From: Candidatus Methylacidiphilales bacterium
GTDB taxonomy: Bacteria; Verrucomicrobiota; Verrucomicrobiia; Methylacidiphilales; CAZTYG01
Direction: 5' to 3'
Assembly (NCBI GenBank): GCA_033875315.1
Contig: JANRJG010000038.1
Location: 1-64,000, forward strand
Length of the DNA stretch: 64,000 bases
Shown here: piece by piece, positions 11,686 to 23,863 of the stretch
Layout of the letters: every line of letters begins with the position of its first letter
Numbering within the stretch: position 1 is the stretch's first letter
Position numbers and translations under genes: made by a program
The notes under the pieces: generated by a model
What the model was told of the DNA's origin: nothing
Database searches by the model: none
Seen by the model: the letters and a program-made list of their open reading frames with translations, nothing else

Positions 11686-12339
11686 ATGAAAGACCTGATC
11701 CGCCACCCCATTTTCCCCTTCGCCGCGCCTTTTGTCCTTTTCATGCTTCTCTTGGCCGCTCGCGACCTGCACGAGCATGCGGTTTATCTCACCTACCCGA
11801 TCACTGTTTTTGCGGTCGGCTTGACCATCGGCTATATCTGGCACCGGCTGCCCCCGGTCCGCTTCACCCGGCCCCTCGCCAGCACCCTCCTCGGTCTGGC
11901 CGGCACGGTCCTGTGGGTCGGCCTCTACCCCTGGCTGGGCAAATCCAATCCAGACCCCTCCGAGGGCTTCAACCCCGGACTTTTTGAATCAACCGCCATC
12001 CAGTGGGGCCTCATCGCCTTCCGTATGGCCGGCTTCGTGCTCGTTGTCCCCATCATGGAAGAAATTTTCTGGCGCGGCTTTCTCCAGCGCTTCCTGGTGA
12101 ACGAGGACTTTGAGAAAGTCGACCTCGGCCACTTTACTCTTTTTTCCTTTGCCGCCACCACAGGGATGTTCGTCCTGGCCCATGCCGACCAATGGGGCGT
12201 GGCCCTGCTCTGGGGCACCCTGGCCGGTTGGTGGTTCATTCGCACCAAGTCCCTCGGCGACGTCATCCTTCTGCACGCCGTGACCAACCTCGCCCTGGGC
12301 ATCTACGTACTGGTCACGAAGAAGTGGTACTTTTGGTAA
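11686..12339 (+). CDS. CPBP-family (CAAX/Abi) intramembrane metalloprotease, PEP-type
   Basis: The 217-residue protein has about six hydrophobic helices. It carries the three CPBP motifs: EEIFWRGFLQRF (EExxxR, about residues 126-137), the His of LAHADQWG, and HAVTNLALG near the C terminus. It resembles the CAAX prenyl protease-related proteins that accompany exosortase/PEP-CTERM systems, because of the short helical N terminus and the HADQW segment. Its substrate is unknown and no exosortase gene is in the window. It is divergent from thiD with a 109-bp shared upstream region. The 5' end of the next gene lies 110 bp downstream. Confidence 0.85.
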   Translation: MKDLIRHPIFPFAAPFVLFMLLLAARDLHEHAVYLTYPITVFAVGLTIGYIWHRLPPVRFTRPLASTLLGLAGTVLWVGLYPWLGKSNPDPSEGFNPGLFESTAIQWGLIAFRMAGFVLVVPIMEEIFWRGFLQRFLVNEDFEKVDLGHFTLFSFAATTGMFVLAHADQWGVALLWGTLAGWWFIRTKSLGDVILLHAVTNLALGIYVLVTKKWYFW

Positions 12340-12410
12340 TCTGACTCCGCATGCTTCCCCCTGCCTGCAGCCCGATGCCTGGTTTGGTTCGCTTCCAGTC
12401 CTGAGAATTC

Positions 12411-12440
12411 CTTGGCGTTCTTTGCGCCCTTCGCGGTAAA
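12411..12440 (+). repeat. CTTnGCGnn triple-nonamer element ending GGTAAA, copy A
   Basis: Three imperfect nonamers (CTTGGCGTT, CTTTGCGCC, CTTCGCGGT) are followed by AAA. The end lies 9 nt before the ATG of the glycosyltransferase gene, with an AAGG between them that can serve as ribosome-binding site. Twenty-five of 30 bases agree with the copy upstream of the carbonic anhydrase gene (38368-38397), and 26 of 30 with the copy abutting atpG (19504-19534, inverted). Confidence 0.75.
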
Positions 12441-12449
12441 AAGGTCTCC

Positions 12450-13586
12450 ATGCCCCGCATTGTCATCGCCGTCGGCTTCGCAGGGCACCCCATCGCCGCT
12501 GCGGGCAATTCCTGGTTTTTTCTCCAATGGGTGCTCGGCTTCCGCGACCTCGGCTGGGAGGTCTGGTTGGTCGAATCCCTACCCTCGGCAAAATTGATCG
12601 ATGACCGCTGGCAACCCGCCCGGCCCGGGCTATCGGCCAACGAACGCCACTGGCAGGCCACCCTCACCCGTTACGGTCTCCACGACCATGCCACGCTCCT
12701 GATCGACGACCAAGCCGCCAATCTGGAAGAGGCCCGCGACTTCGCCGCCAACGCCGATGTCTTCCTGAACATGTCGGGTCATTTCCGATCGACGGTGATT
12801 CAATTCCCGCGGGCGAAGAAGGTCTACCTCGATGTCGACCCGGCTTTCACCCAGATTTGGGCCGAGGTTTACGGCAGCGACATGAACTTCGCGGGTCATG
12901 ATGTGTTTTTCACTGTCGGCAGCCGGCTGGGGAAGGACGATTGCCGCGCCCCCCACCTGGGGATCAATTGGAAGCACACCTTCCCGCCGGTTTGTCTGGG
13001 GCACTGGCCCGAGACGCGGGATGACGACTTCACCCGCCTGACCACGGTGGCCCACTGGCAGGGCTACAGTTGGTGCGAGTGGAAGGGCGAATGGTACACG
13101 GGCAAAAGCGAGCAATTCGCCCTTTATCGCGAGGTGCCGCAAAAGACCCAAGTGCCTTTGGAGATCGCCACTGAAATAGCCGACAACCGCGAAGAATTGC
13201 AAAAGTATGCCGAGGCCGGTTGGCACTTGAGCGATGCGAGGTCTGTCTGCGCGGACTTTCCCTCGTATGAGGCCTTCATCCGCGGATCGGGCGGAGAGTT
13301 CAGTGCGGCCAAGGGAGGTTACGTGAAATCCCGCTGCGGCTGGTTCAGCGACCGCAGCGTTTGTTACCTGGCCGCGGGCCGTCCGGTCATTGTCGAGAGC
13401 ACCGGACTCGAACCCGATCTTCCCCCACAAGCCGGTCTGCACTACTTCCGCACTTTGGAAGAAGCCGTCCGGGCGTGCGGGACCGTACGGGAAAACTATC
13501 CGGCGGAGCGGCGGGGCGCCCGGAAACTGGCCGAAACTGTTTTCTCCAGCCGGGTGGTGATCCCCAAAATGCTGGAAAAACTGTAA
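12450..13586 (+). CDS. Glycosyltransferase family protein (GT-B-like)
   Basis: The 378-residue soluble protein starts with an alternating hydrophobic strand and glycine pattern (MPRIVIAVGFAGHP). Its C-terminal half contains SRCGWFSDRSVCYLAAGRPV, followed by VESTG, a segment that in related uncharacterised GT1-like proteins forms the donor-binding part of the second Rossmann domain. No signal peptide is visible. Sugar donor and acceptor cannot be inferred. The ATG is preceded by AAAAAGG within the 3' part of the CTTnGCG element. It ends 6 bp from the convergent GH4 gene, so the two are not co-transcribed. Confidence 0.7.
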   Translation: MPRIVIAVGFAGHPIAAAGNSWFFLQWVLGFRDLGWEVWLVESLPSAKLIDDRWQPARPGLSANERHWQATLTRYGLHDHATLLIDDQAANLEEARDFAANADVFLNMSGHFRSTVIQFPRAKKVYLDVDPAFTQIWAEVYGSDMNFAGHDVFFTVGSRLGKDDCRAPHLGINWKHTFPPVCLGHWPETRDDDFTRLTTVAHWQGYSWCEWKGEWYTGKSEQFALYREVPQKTQVPLEIATEIADNREELQKYAEAGWHLSDARSVCADFPSYEAFIRGSGGEFSAAKGGYVKSRCGWFSDRSVCYLAAGRPVIVESTGLEPDLPPQAGLHYFRTLEEAVRACGTVRENYPAERRGARKLAETVFSSRVVIPKMLEKL

Positions 13587-13592
13587 CCGTTC

Positions 13593-15752
13593 TCACACTG
13601 GCTGGATGAGGGCGTAGTGCCCGGTGTCCAAGTGAGCATCAGGCGAGCCCTGCCAAGTTTGACACACCCGCCCGTGGGCGTCTCCGAGGGCATTGACCCG
13701 GACCTGCAATTCGAAGAGGAAGGGATTGTCCTGAAAAAGCCCGGCCGCACGGTAGGGAATCAGGAGTTCAAAGTCGTAGCCACTTTTATCGGCCTGAACC
13801 TTGACACGGGTGCCGACGATTTCGCCTTCGTGATGGACGTCGCGGATCGTGGGTTTTTTCTTGTCCGGTAAAACGACCCAATGCTTCGGCAACTCACGGG
13901 CAGGCCCCGGGGAAGCGAAGAAGAGTTCAATGGCACTGCCCTCCCAGAAGGGGCCGAAATGGGTGAGGATATCGGTATCATGAACACGCAATTGCAAAAG
14001 CAACCCGGATTTTGCGCGGGCCAGGGTTCCCTGGGCCACCTGATTACCCGACCAGACCAGTTCCAGCGCAGCTGCCTGTCTGCCTGATCCAACCTTCACG
14101 ATCGTTCTCAAGGGTTGACGGAAGGAGCGGGCAAGGACATGTGGTGAATCTGAAAAAACACCGATCTCCAGCGCGGCACCTTCTTTTTCTTTCAAACGTG
14201 CGACCTCGAGGGGAATCCGTTTAGTTGCACCGACCGCCACCTGACAATGCTGGCGGGAAGGCCCTTTGAGACGGAATGCTGCTCCATCGACTGCCAGAAC
14301 AATGTCTCCTTTGAACGGTATCCGGGTTCCATTTTCCACCACCAACTCAAGTGAAACCTTGCGAGCATCGGCTTGCACGCTGTTTGTTTCCTCCACTGAG
14401 ACGAAAACACGCTGCAAGGCGGCCTCCGATCGACCGGTATTTTTCCGCACGGGTTTGAATTGCGGCAGGAAACCGTCCCGCTGGTGGGCGTCGATGAGTT
14501 CGTCACACATCTTCCAGATGTTGTCCAAGGTCAACTGACTGGAAGTGTGCGGATCCATCATGACGGCGTGGTAGATGTGTTCGCGTTTGCCGGTCAAGAA
14601 GGCTTCAACTGCGAGTTCCTGCACGGCGATGTTGGAACGGCAGATGGCAGCCAATTGCGGTGGAAGATCGCCGATGACCGTGGGCTGGATGCCCTGTTTG
14701 TCAACCAGGCAGGGCACCTCGACACAACAGGTGTCGGGCAGGTTGGTGATGAGGTTGTCGTTGGGCACGTTGCCGTAGACCACGGCGGGGGTGCCGCTTT
14801 CCATGGCGTTGATGATTTGTGATCCGTATTCCAGGCTCTTGCCGATGGCGACCTTGCTATCGGCCAACATGCGCTTCTCCGTGTCCTTCCAGGTGGCGAT
14901 GATCGATTCGCAGCGGCGGAGGTATTCATCCAGCGGAATGCCGAATGCTTCGATGGTTTTTTCACCGTGGTGGATGAACCAGGGGCAGTATTCGGAGAAG
15001 TGCTCGCTTGATTCAGTGACGAAGAACCCCAGGCGGCGCATCATTTCAAAGCGGACCTTGTCGCGCGCGAAGACCCGCGGATTTTCGAGGGCCTTGAAGA
15101 GGATCGGATAGGCATCCTGGCCGCGATAATTGAATTCGAGGAAGAAAGCCACGTGGTTGATCCCGGCAACCTTGTAGCTGATGTCCTCGTAGGGCAGGCC
15201 GGCGTAATTGGCCAGTTGATGGGAAGTGCCCTGCACGCTGTGACAGAGACCGACGGAGGGAATCTGGCACACCCGGTCGATGGCCATCATATTCATGGCC
15301 ATGGGATTCGAGTAATTGAGATAGAGCGGATCGGGGGCACCGAAATCGCGCAGGGCATTCCCCACCTTGACCAACTCCGGCATGGTGCGCAGGGCGCGGA
15401 AGACCCCGCCCACACCCAGGGTATCCGCTATGGTCTGGCGCAGGCCGTATTTTTTGGGAATCTCGAAGTCCGTCACCGTGGCAGGCTTGTATCCTCCCAC
15501 TTGGATCATCGTGATGACATAGCGGGCTCCGGTGCAGGCTTTTTTGAGGTCGAGGGTGGATTCCACTTTTGCTTTCACCCCTAGTTGTTCGACCACCTTG
15601 CGGGCGAGGATGTCAGCCACCCGCAGGCGGGCCGGGTCGATGTCCATCAGGCAGAGGGTGGAAGCTTCCAGTGCCTTGTTTTGTAGGATGTCGCAGATGA
15701 GGGTTTTGGCGAAGACAACCGAGCCAGCGCCGACGAAAGTGATTTTGGCCAT
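13593..15752 (-). CDS. GH4 family glycosidase (alpha-galactosidase/glucosidase-like) with C-terminal sugar-binding extension
   Basis: Residues 1-450 are a family GH4 NAD- and Mn-dependent glycosidase. They contain the NAD-binding ITFVGAGSVVFAK (4-16), NYSNPM (146-151), the metal-binding Cys170 in GLCHSVQG and His200 in GINHVAFF. The usual length is about 450-480, but this protein has 719 residues. The extra about 270 look like a beta-rich linker domain (455-545) plus a CBM9-type carbohydrate-binding/DOMON-like domain (about 546-719, with HDTDILTHFGPFWEGSAIEL). No signal peptide is seen, as expected for an NAD enzyme. It diverges from an AraC regulator, which probably controls it. Substrate preference (MelA-like alpha-galactoside) is inference. 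Confidence 0.88.
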   Translation of the reverse strand: MAKITFVGAGSVVFAKTLICDILQNKALEASTLCLMDIDPARLRVADILARKVVEQLGVKAKVESTLDLKKACTGARYVITMIQVGGYKPATVTDFEIPKKYGLRQTIADTLGVGGVFRALRTMPELVKVGNALRDFGAPDPLYLNYSNPMAMNMMAIDRVCQIPSVGLCHSVQGTSHQLANYAGLPYEDISYKVAGINHVAFFLEFNYRGQDAYPILFKALENPRVFARDKVRFEMMRRLGFFVTESSEHFSEYCPWFIHHGEKTIEAFGIPLDEYLRRCESIIATWKDTEKRMLADSKVAIGKSLEYGSQIINAMESGTPAVVYGNVPNDNLITNLPDTCCVEVPCLVDKQGIQPTVIGDLPPQLAAICRSNIAVQELAVEAFLTGKREHIYHAVMMDPHTSSQLTLDNIWKMCDELIDAHQRDGFLPQFKPVRKNTGRSEAALQRVFVSVEETNSVQADARKVSLELVVENGTRIPFKGDIVLAVDGAAFRLKGPSRQHCQVAVGATKRIPLEVARLKEKEGAALEIGVFSDSPHVLARSFRQPLRTIVKVGSGRQAAALELVWSGNQVAQGTLARAKSGLLLQLRVHDTDILTHFGPFWEGSAIELFFASPGPARELPKHWVVLPDKKKPTIRDVHHEGEIVGTRVKVQADKSGYDFELLIPYRAAGLFQDNPFLFELQVRVNALGDAHGRVCQTWQGSPDAHLDTGHYALIQPV

Positions 15753-15841
15753 AGCTCATACAAGCCATCCAAGCCTTGGACCACAACTTGCAGAATGTGA
15801 TCTTTGATATACAATTTGTGATATTCTTTCTTAGAGAGCCC
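15753..15841. promoter_or_regulatory. Divergent promoter region of the GH4 and AraC genes
   Basis: This 89-bp stretch is much richer in A/T than its surroundings. It contains near-repeated segments GTGATCTTTGATATAC and GTGATATTCTTTC, about 23 bp apart, a layout that would suit an AraC-type dimer binding to direct half sites. Both start codons lie at its edges if the GTG at 15842 is the true AraC start. The site assignment is inference from position and repetition. Confidence 0.5.
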
Positions 15842-16711
15842 GTGAAAGACATCCTCCTTGATTTGTATGCCGCATCCCCGCACGAGGCCGCCATCCACTC
15901 CTCCTACCACTGGGATAACCACGACCGACGTCCTTTCAGTTTGATCCTGCAATACACATGGAGCGGGGAAGGGCGTCTCCGGCGGAACAAGCGTGAACAA
16001 ATTTGCGGACCCGGCCAAGCGATGATGATGCGACAGGGCGATCCCACCACTTACTATTATCCCACTGATGGAACGATCCCCTGGGAATACTCTTGGATCA
16101 ACTTTGTCGGGGCAGAAGCACTTTGGGGGGGATTGATCCAGCGCTATGGGGATATCGTGACCCTGGATAGCGACGGAGAAACCATCGGCTTGCTCAGACA
16201 AATCACCCGGCTCTATCACAACAAGGAATTTCAAGACCGCTACCACACGAGCGAACTCTTGGTTCGCCTGCTTTCCTCCTTGGCCCGCGAATTGGGGCAA
16301 ATACGGGAGGTCAACCAATCCCCAGTGCGACACGCCCAGGATTACCTCCGCGACCACCATCGGCGACCCATCAACATCAAGGAAGTGGCCGCCCAGTTTG
16401 GGATTTCACGGGAACATTTCGCACGCATGTTCCATGCGGAAACGGGGAAAACCCCAGCTGTCTTCTTGCGGGAGTTACGCCTACAAACCGCACGACGACT
16501 TTTGTGTGGCACGAACATGCCGGTGCGACAGGTGGCGGAACAAAGCGGGTTCGGCAGCAGCACCCATTTTTGCCGGGCATTCCGGATAGCTCAAAAGATG
16601 TCGCCGGAAGCATACCGGAAGAACAGAGAGCAATCCGCTAGAGGGAAAACTATAAAACGAGGTGATAGCCGGGCGAATGTCCCAGCCGAGGCAAAGGAAA
16701 TGCCCACCTAG
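15842..16711 (+). CDS. AraC-family transcriptional regulator
   Basis: The protein has an N-terminal cupin-like sensor half (GQAMMMRQGDPTTYYYP, then GTIPWEYSWINFVG) and a C-terminal double helix-turn-helix: INIKEVAAQFGISREHFARM and VRQVAEQSGFGSSTHFCRAF, ending with the conserved MSPEAYRK. The GTG start at 15842 gives 289 residues beginning with KDILLDLYAA. The frame continues upstream to an ATG at 15776, but those 22 residues would come from the AT-rich promoter region. It is divergent from the GH4 glycosidase and probably responds to the sugar that enzyme releases. Such regulators usually activate. Confidence 0.92.
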   Translation: MKDILLDLYAASPHEAAIHSSYHWDNHDRRPFSLILQYTWSGEGRLRRNKREQICGPGQAMMMRQGDPTTYYYPTDGTIPWEYSWINFVGAEALWGGLIQRYGDIVTLDSDGETIGLLRQITRLYHNKEFQDRYHTSELLVRLLSSLARELGQIREVNQSPVRHAQDYLRDHHRRPINIKEVAAQFGISREHFARMFHAETGKTPAVFLRELRLQTARRLLCGTNMPVRQVAEQSGFGSSTHFCRAFRIAQKMSPEAYRKNREQSARGKTIKRGDSRANVPAEAKEMPT

Positions 16712-16721
16712 GGGGTAACCC

Positions 16722-17126
16722 TCAGCGCTTGCGGCGCTTGAGGTTGAGCATGGCGACCGACTTCTGGATGCTGGCGGCGAGGGCTTCGGCTTCGGAGCCG
16801 GTGGGTTTTTCCAGGAGTGCTTTCCGGGCCCGCTCAAGGGCCTCTTCCACCTTGTTCTCGTCAATTTCGGATTCCTGCAGGGCCATGTCGGTCAGCACGC
16901 GCACGAATTGGCCGGTCACTTCCACAAATCCGCGGCCCACCGCCAAGTGCTCGGTCTTCCCGCGCTTGGTCACACGCAGTTCCCCGGGGTTGACCAGGGT
17001 CAGGAAGGCCTCGTGCATGGCCAGGGCCCCGAACTCGCCCTCGCTGCCGGGGACGACGACGGAGTCGACCTCGGCCTCGTAGGCTTTTTTCTCGGGGGTG
17101 ATGATCTCGAGGTGGATGGTGGGCAT
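16722..17126 (-). CDS. atpC: ATP synthase F1 epsilon subunit
   Basis: This 134-residue protein has the N-terminal beta-sandwich motif (LEIITPEKKAYEAEVDSVVV, then GSEGEFGALAMHEAFLT) and a C-terminal helical hairpin (IDENKVEEALERARKALLEK) that can inhibit rotation. It is the last gene of the minus-strand atp operon, 40 bp beyond atpD, and its stop lies 10 bp from the convergent AraC gene. Confidence 0.97.
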   Translation of the reverse strand: MPTIHLEIITPEKKAYEAEVDSVVVPGSEGEFGALAMHEAFLTLVNPGELRVTKRGKTEHLAVGRGFVEVTGQFVRVLTDMALQESEIDENKVEEALERARKALLEKPTGSEAEALAASIQKSVAMLNLKRRKR

Positions 17127-17166
17127 ATGGAATACCGATGACGGAGGACGGACAACCGTGGACGGA

Positions 17167-19499
<2,333 letters not shown>

Positions 19500-19503
19500 G
19501 ATG

Positions 19504-19534
19504 TTTTACCGCGAAGGGCGCGAAGCCCGCGAAG
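19504..19534 (-). repeat. CTTnGCGnn element, copy C; left inverted repeat of the GxxExxY insertion
   Basis: On the minus strand this reads CTTCGCGGG, CTTCGCGCC, CTTCGCGGT, AAAA. It encodes the last residues (SRASRPSR) and the TAA stop of the GxxExxY gene. It ends 5 nt before the atpG start codon. It is the imperfect inverted partner of 19929-19960. Confidence 0.75.
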
Positions 19535-19928
19535 TGTTTTTGATGTCGGAAGCCCCGAGGACCACCCGTTTGAATCCCTGCTTGAGCAGAGGGACATTGA
19601 AGTTAATTAAGAAGCCCAAAGATAGGCCCGAAAGTTTGAGGTATGAAATCATCTGAGCCTGATGTACCGGCAGCAACTGTTCCACTGATTTAAGTTCCAC
19701 GATGATTTGCCCCTCGACCAAAATGTCGATGCGATAACCCGCATCCAGCTCAAGTCCCTTGTACGCAACCGGCAGGGCAACTTGAGCGCGTGCATGGATG
19801 CCGCGGGAAGAAAACTCATGAAGCAGGCAGGCTTCATAAGTCGACTCAAGTAGACCGGGACCGAGTTCGCGGTGTACCGCCAAAGCGGCATCCAGAACCT
19901 GGCCTCCAATTTCCTCAATATCTTTCAT
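19506..19928 (-). CDS. GxxExxY family protein inserted in the atp operon
   Basis: The protein carries the eponymous motif in [17 protein letters not shown] (G-x-x-E-x-x-Y). It continues with [20 protein letters not shown], which has the Asp and Glu-x-Lys pattern of a PD-(D/E)XK nuclease-like fold. The family's biochemical role is not established. The start at 19928 ([11 protein letters not shown]) fits the family. The frame extends four residues further, into an inverted repeat. It sits between atpA and atpG, where ATP synthase operons normally have no gene, and is bounded by inverted CTTnGCG elements whose left copy supplies its C terminus and stop. This suggests insertion of a cassette. Function inside the operon is unlikely. 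Confidence 0.9.
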   Translation of the reverse strand: MKDIEEIGGQVLDAALAVHRELGPGLLESTYEACLLHEFSSRGIHARAQVALPVAYKGLELDAGYRIDILVEGQIIVELKSVEQLLPVHQAQMISYLKLSGLSLGFLINFNVPLLKQGFKRVVLGASDIKNTSRASRPSR

Positions 19929-19960
19929 CTTCGCGATCATCGCGTTCTTCGTGGTGAAAA
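19929..19960 (+). repeat. CTTnGCGnn element, copy D; right inverted repeat of the GxxExxY insertion
   Basis: The plus strand reads CTTCGCGATCATCGCGTTC followed by TTCGTGGTGAAAA. Reversed, it matches 19504-19534 with several mismatches and one extra base. It fills the gap between the GxxExxY start codon and the atpA stop at 19969-19971, leaving 8 nt. It is the most diverged copy and the only one with no start codon downstream on its own strand. Confidence 0.65.
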
Positions 19961-19968
19961 TTTTGTCT

Positions 19969-21501
<1,533 letters not shown>

Positions 21502-21533
21502 GATGGGGATAGGTTTCGGGGGTTAGGATTCCG

Positions 21534-21923
21534 TTAAAAGGTTCTGGCCAGCGTGTCGAGCCGTCCGCGGAGGGAGCCATCCCAGACGTCGGAGCCGACG
21601 CGGATGCGGAGTCCGCCGAGGAGTTCGGGTTTGACCTCGGAGCGGATGCGGATGCGCTCTCCGAACCGTTGGCGGAGGGCGGTGGCGATGCCGACCTCGG
21701 CAGCGCCCAGGGGGACAGGGCTCTGGATCACCGCGGTGGAATTGGCCTCGTCGACGGCAACCAGGCGGGCGAGGTGCTGGAGGATGGCGAGGTAGTGGCG
21801 GGGTTTTTCCGCGCCCAGCCATTTCACCGTTTCACGCACACGCGACTCATCCAGGCGTCCTTCCGGACGGCAGACTTGGAGGAGGCGCTTGGCGGAAGCG
21901 CGGGCTTTGCGGGGGATCTTCAT
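21534..21923 (-). CDS. atpH: ATP synthase F1 delta subunit, short form
   Basis: At 129 residues this is well below the usual 175-185. The C-terminal OSCP-type segment is clear (EVKPELLGGLRIRVGSDVWD, then GSLRGRLDTLARTF). The N-terminal six-helix bundle, which normally binds the tops of the alpha subunits, is reduced to roughly 70 residues (KARASAKRLLQVCRPEGRLD...). Position between atpF (1-bp gap) and atpA supports the assignment. The frame upstream is closed by atpF, so this is not a mis-called start. Confidence 0.88.
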   Translation of the reverse strand: MKIPRKARASAKRLLQVCRPEGRLDESRVRETVKWLGAEKPRHYLAILQHLARLVAVDEANSTAVIQSPVPLGAAEVGIATALRQRFGERIRIRSEVKPELLGGLRIRVGSDVWDGSLRGRLDTLARTF

Positions 21924-21924
21924 T

Positions 21925-22491
21925 TCAGGAAAGGCTGCCCAGGGCTTCCTTTTGCAGGCGGGCTTGGTCTTCCGGGGTCAGCGTGCGGCCGACAACCTTG
22001 GCGGTGGTGGCAACGACCAACTGGCCCATCTGCTGCTTGATCTCGGACATGATGCGCTCGCGGTCGCGGGCAGAGGCTTCTTCGGCCTTGCGCAGGACGT
22101 TCTCGGCCTGGGCGATGGCTTCCTGGATCTTCTGGCCCCCGATCTTGTCCGCACTGGCGCGGGCTTCTTCGATCAGGGCGGTGGCCTGTTCGTTGGCTTT
22201 TTTGATCAATTCAGCACGGGTTTTTTCGGCTTCTTCCAGTTCCTGCTTGATGCGTTCGGCGTTGCGGAGGCTCTGCTCGATGTTCTTTCTCCGCTCATCC
22301 AGGACGGCCAGAACCGGCCCGAAGGCGAATTTTTTTAAGGCCAATCCGAGGAGCAGGAAGACAACGATCTGAGAAACCAGACCGGGAAGATAGACACCCA
22401 GGTCATGGAATTTGGCCGCGAGGTCGTGAGCGATGTCACCGGAAGCGGCTGCTTCAGCATGGGCGGTTTCGGCCAAGAGGAATGTAAACAT
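21925..22491 (-). CDS. atpF: ATP synthase Fo b subunit
   Basis: The 188-residue peripheral stalk subunit has one N-terminal membrane helix (LPGLVSQIVVFLLLGLALKK, about residues 35-54) preceded by about 33 mostly polar residues. A long charged coiled coil follows (LDERRKNIEQSLRNAERIKQ and onward). It lies between atpE and atpH. The polar N-terminal lead is longer than in E. coli b. Confidence 0.95.
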   Translation of the reverse strand: MFTFLLAETAHAEAAASGDIAHDLAAKFHDLGVYLPGLVSQIVVFLLLGLALKKFAFGPVLAVLDERRKNIEQSLRNAERIKQELEEAEKTRAELIKKANEQATALIEEARASADKIGGQKIQEAIAQAENVLRKAEEASARDRERIMSEIKQQMGQLVVATTAKVVGRTLTPEDQARLQKEALGSLS

Positions 22492-22565
22492 AGCGGGCAG
22501 GATTGGATGCCCCGGTTCGTGGTTCGTTTACGCGAACCGGGGCTCCGGGAGGTTGGTTCGGTGGA

Positions 22566-22778
22566 TTATTTGCCGCCGAGGAAGATGGTGATGAAAAGCA
22601 CCCCTTCAGCGAGCGCCATGGCGATGATGGACTGGACGAGAACCGGAGTGGCGGCGCCAGGATTGCGGCCGACGGCCTCGGCGGCCTTGGCCCCGATGAG
22701 TCCAACACCAATGGCGGCGCCAACGGCAGCGAGGGCAAAGTGGAAGTTACCGGAGATTTCAGCGAACATGGGGAGCAT
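22566..22778 (-). CDS. atpE: ATP synthase Fo c subunit
   Basis: The 70-residue two-helix rotor-ring protein has a glycine-rich first helix (AAVGAAIGVGLIGAK), the polar loop GRNPGA and an ion-binding Glu in MALAEGVLFITIF. The residues after that Glu (GV rather than S/T with a later Tyr) and the lack of the usual Gln in helix 1 fit proton rather than sodium coupling. It is flanked by atpB (upstream) and atpF. Confidence 0.96.
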   Translation of the reverse strand: MLPMFAEISGNFHFALAAVGAAIGVGLIGAKAAEAVGRNPGAATPVLVQSIIAMALAEGVLFITIFLGGK

Positions 22779-22867
22779 GGTTTTGTCTTTCGTTGGTTTT
22801 GTTGTTTAGGTTTTCCGCCTTCCCCCGCAGTGGCCCACGGTCCGGAAGGCAAAAGAGAGATCCGTGC

Positions 22868-23674
22868 TTAATGGTGGCCGTGGCCTCCTTCTTCACTGTG
22901 GGAGTCGTCGTGCTTGCACATGAGGGCGGTGAAGACCGCCGTCAGGAGGCAAAACACCAACGCCTGCACAAGCGCGACGAGCAACTCGAATGTATAAACA
23001 GGGATGAGCGCCAAACCAGCCCAATAGCCGGTCATGTGCTTGATTTGATCGATCATGGCCTCGCCGCCATAGATGTTGCCATATAGACGAAAGGTGAGGG
23101 AGATCGGGCGGACCATGATGGAAACGACCTCAATGAGTCCGACGAATAGGAAGATGACACTGACAAAGAGGCCGAGAACGCCACCGAGTTTTGCCTGGGA
23201 ACCGAAGAGATGTTTGAGCACGCCGAGGGGGCCGTTGAACTTGAAGGCCCAATACCACCAGAGAAAAAAGAAGGAAACAGCCATGGCAAAGGTCAGGGTG
23301 ACATCCGCATTGGCCCCACGCATAAAGGGCATCGTGATATGATCCAAGGCCCACCAGTGCTCGCCGTAGCCGGAACCGATGGTCCCGACACCAGGCATGA
23401 GGGCCTGAAGGTTGGAGGCCAGGATGAAAATGAAGATGGTGGCAAAAAACCAGAAGGTCGATTGGAGCAGTTTCCAGCCCAGGATGCTTTCGAGCAGACT
23501 GGCCAAGCCCTCAATCAGCGCTTCCCAAAAGTTCTGCAGAGGACCGGGAACCAAGGCGGGCTGACGCAATGAAACTTGGGCGAATGCGATCAAAGACGCA
23601 GCCACCACCAAAGCAACAATCATCGAATTCGTGACTTGGAGGGGTCCGAGACTGAAAAGCACCGGAGCCGCCAT
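22868..23674 (-). CDS. atpB: ATP synthase Fo a subunit
   Basis: This polytopic stator subunit forms the proton half-channels. The essential Arg is in SLTFRLYGNIYGGE. The start was placed at 23674 (MAAPVLFSLGPLQ, 268 residues), because AGAAGG lies seven bases upstream. The frame also offers ATGs at 23707 and 23761, which have no ribosome-binding site. The C terminus is His-rich (CKHDDSHSEEGGHGHH). It is the first gene of the operon. No atpI or other assembly gene precedes it, as a divergent gene begins within 200 bp. Confidence 0.95.
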   Translation of the reverse strand: MAAPVLFSLGPLQVTNSMIVALVVAASLIAFAQVSLRQPALVPGPLQNFWEALIEGLASLLESILGWKLLQSTFWFFATIFIFILASNLQALMPGVGTIGSGYGEHWWALDHITMPFMRGANADVTLTFAMAVSFFFLWWYWAFKFNGPLGVLKHLFGSQAKLGGVLGLFVSVIFLFVGLIEVVSIMVRPISLTFRLYGNIYGGEAMIDQIKHMTGYWAGLALIPVYTFELLVALVQALVFCLLTAVFTALMCKHDDSHSEEGGHGHH

Positions 23675-23863
23675 TGGCAAACCTTCTGTCTTGGCCAAAA
23701 TGAACATAAAACGCTTAGTAGGGTGTGAAAGATTCGCCAACTCTATTTCGATGGCAAGCAAAAGTTGGTTTTTTCTGCCGGAAGAGAATGTTTTGTTTTT
23801 TCGCGAATCCGTTTAAATAGGCCCGCTTTGGATAAAACGACGACGCCTGATGACACTTCCCGG

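Noticed and set aside
15776-15841. ATG start for AraC at 15776
   Set aside because: The 22 extra residues derive from AT-rich promoter DNA and are unlike AraC N termini. GTG at 15842 is preferred, though not proven.
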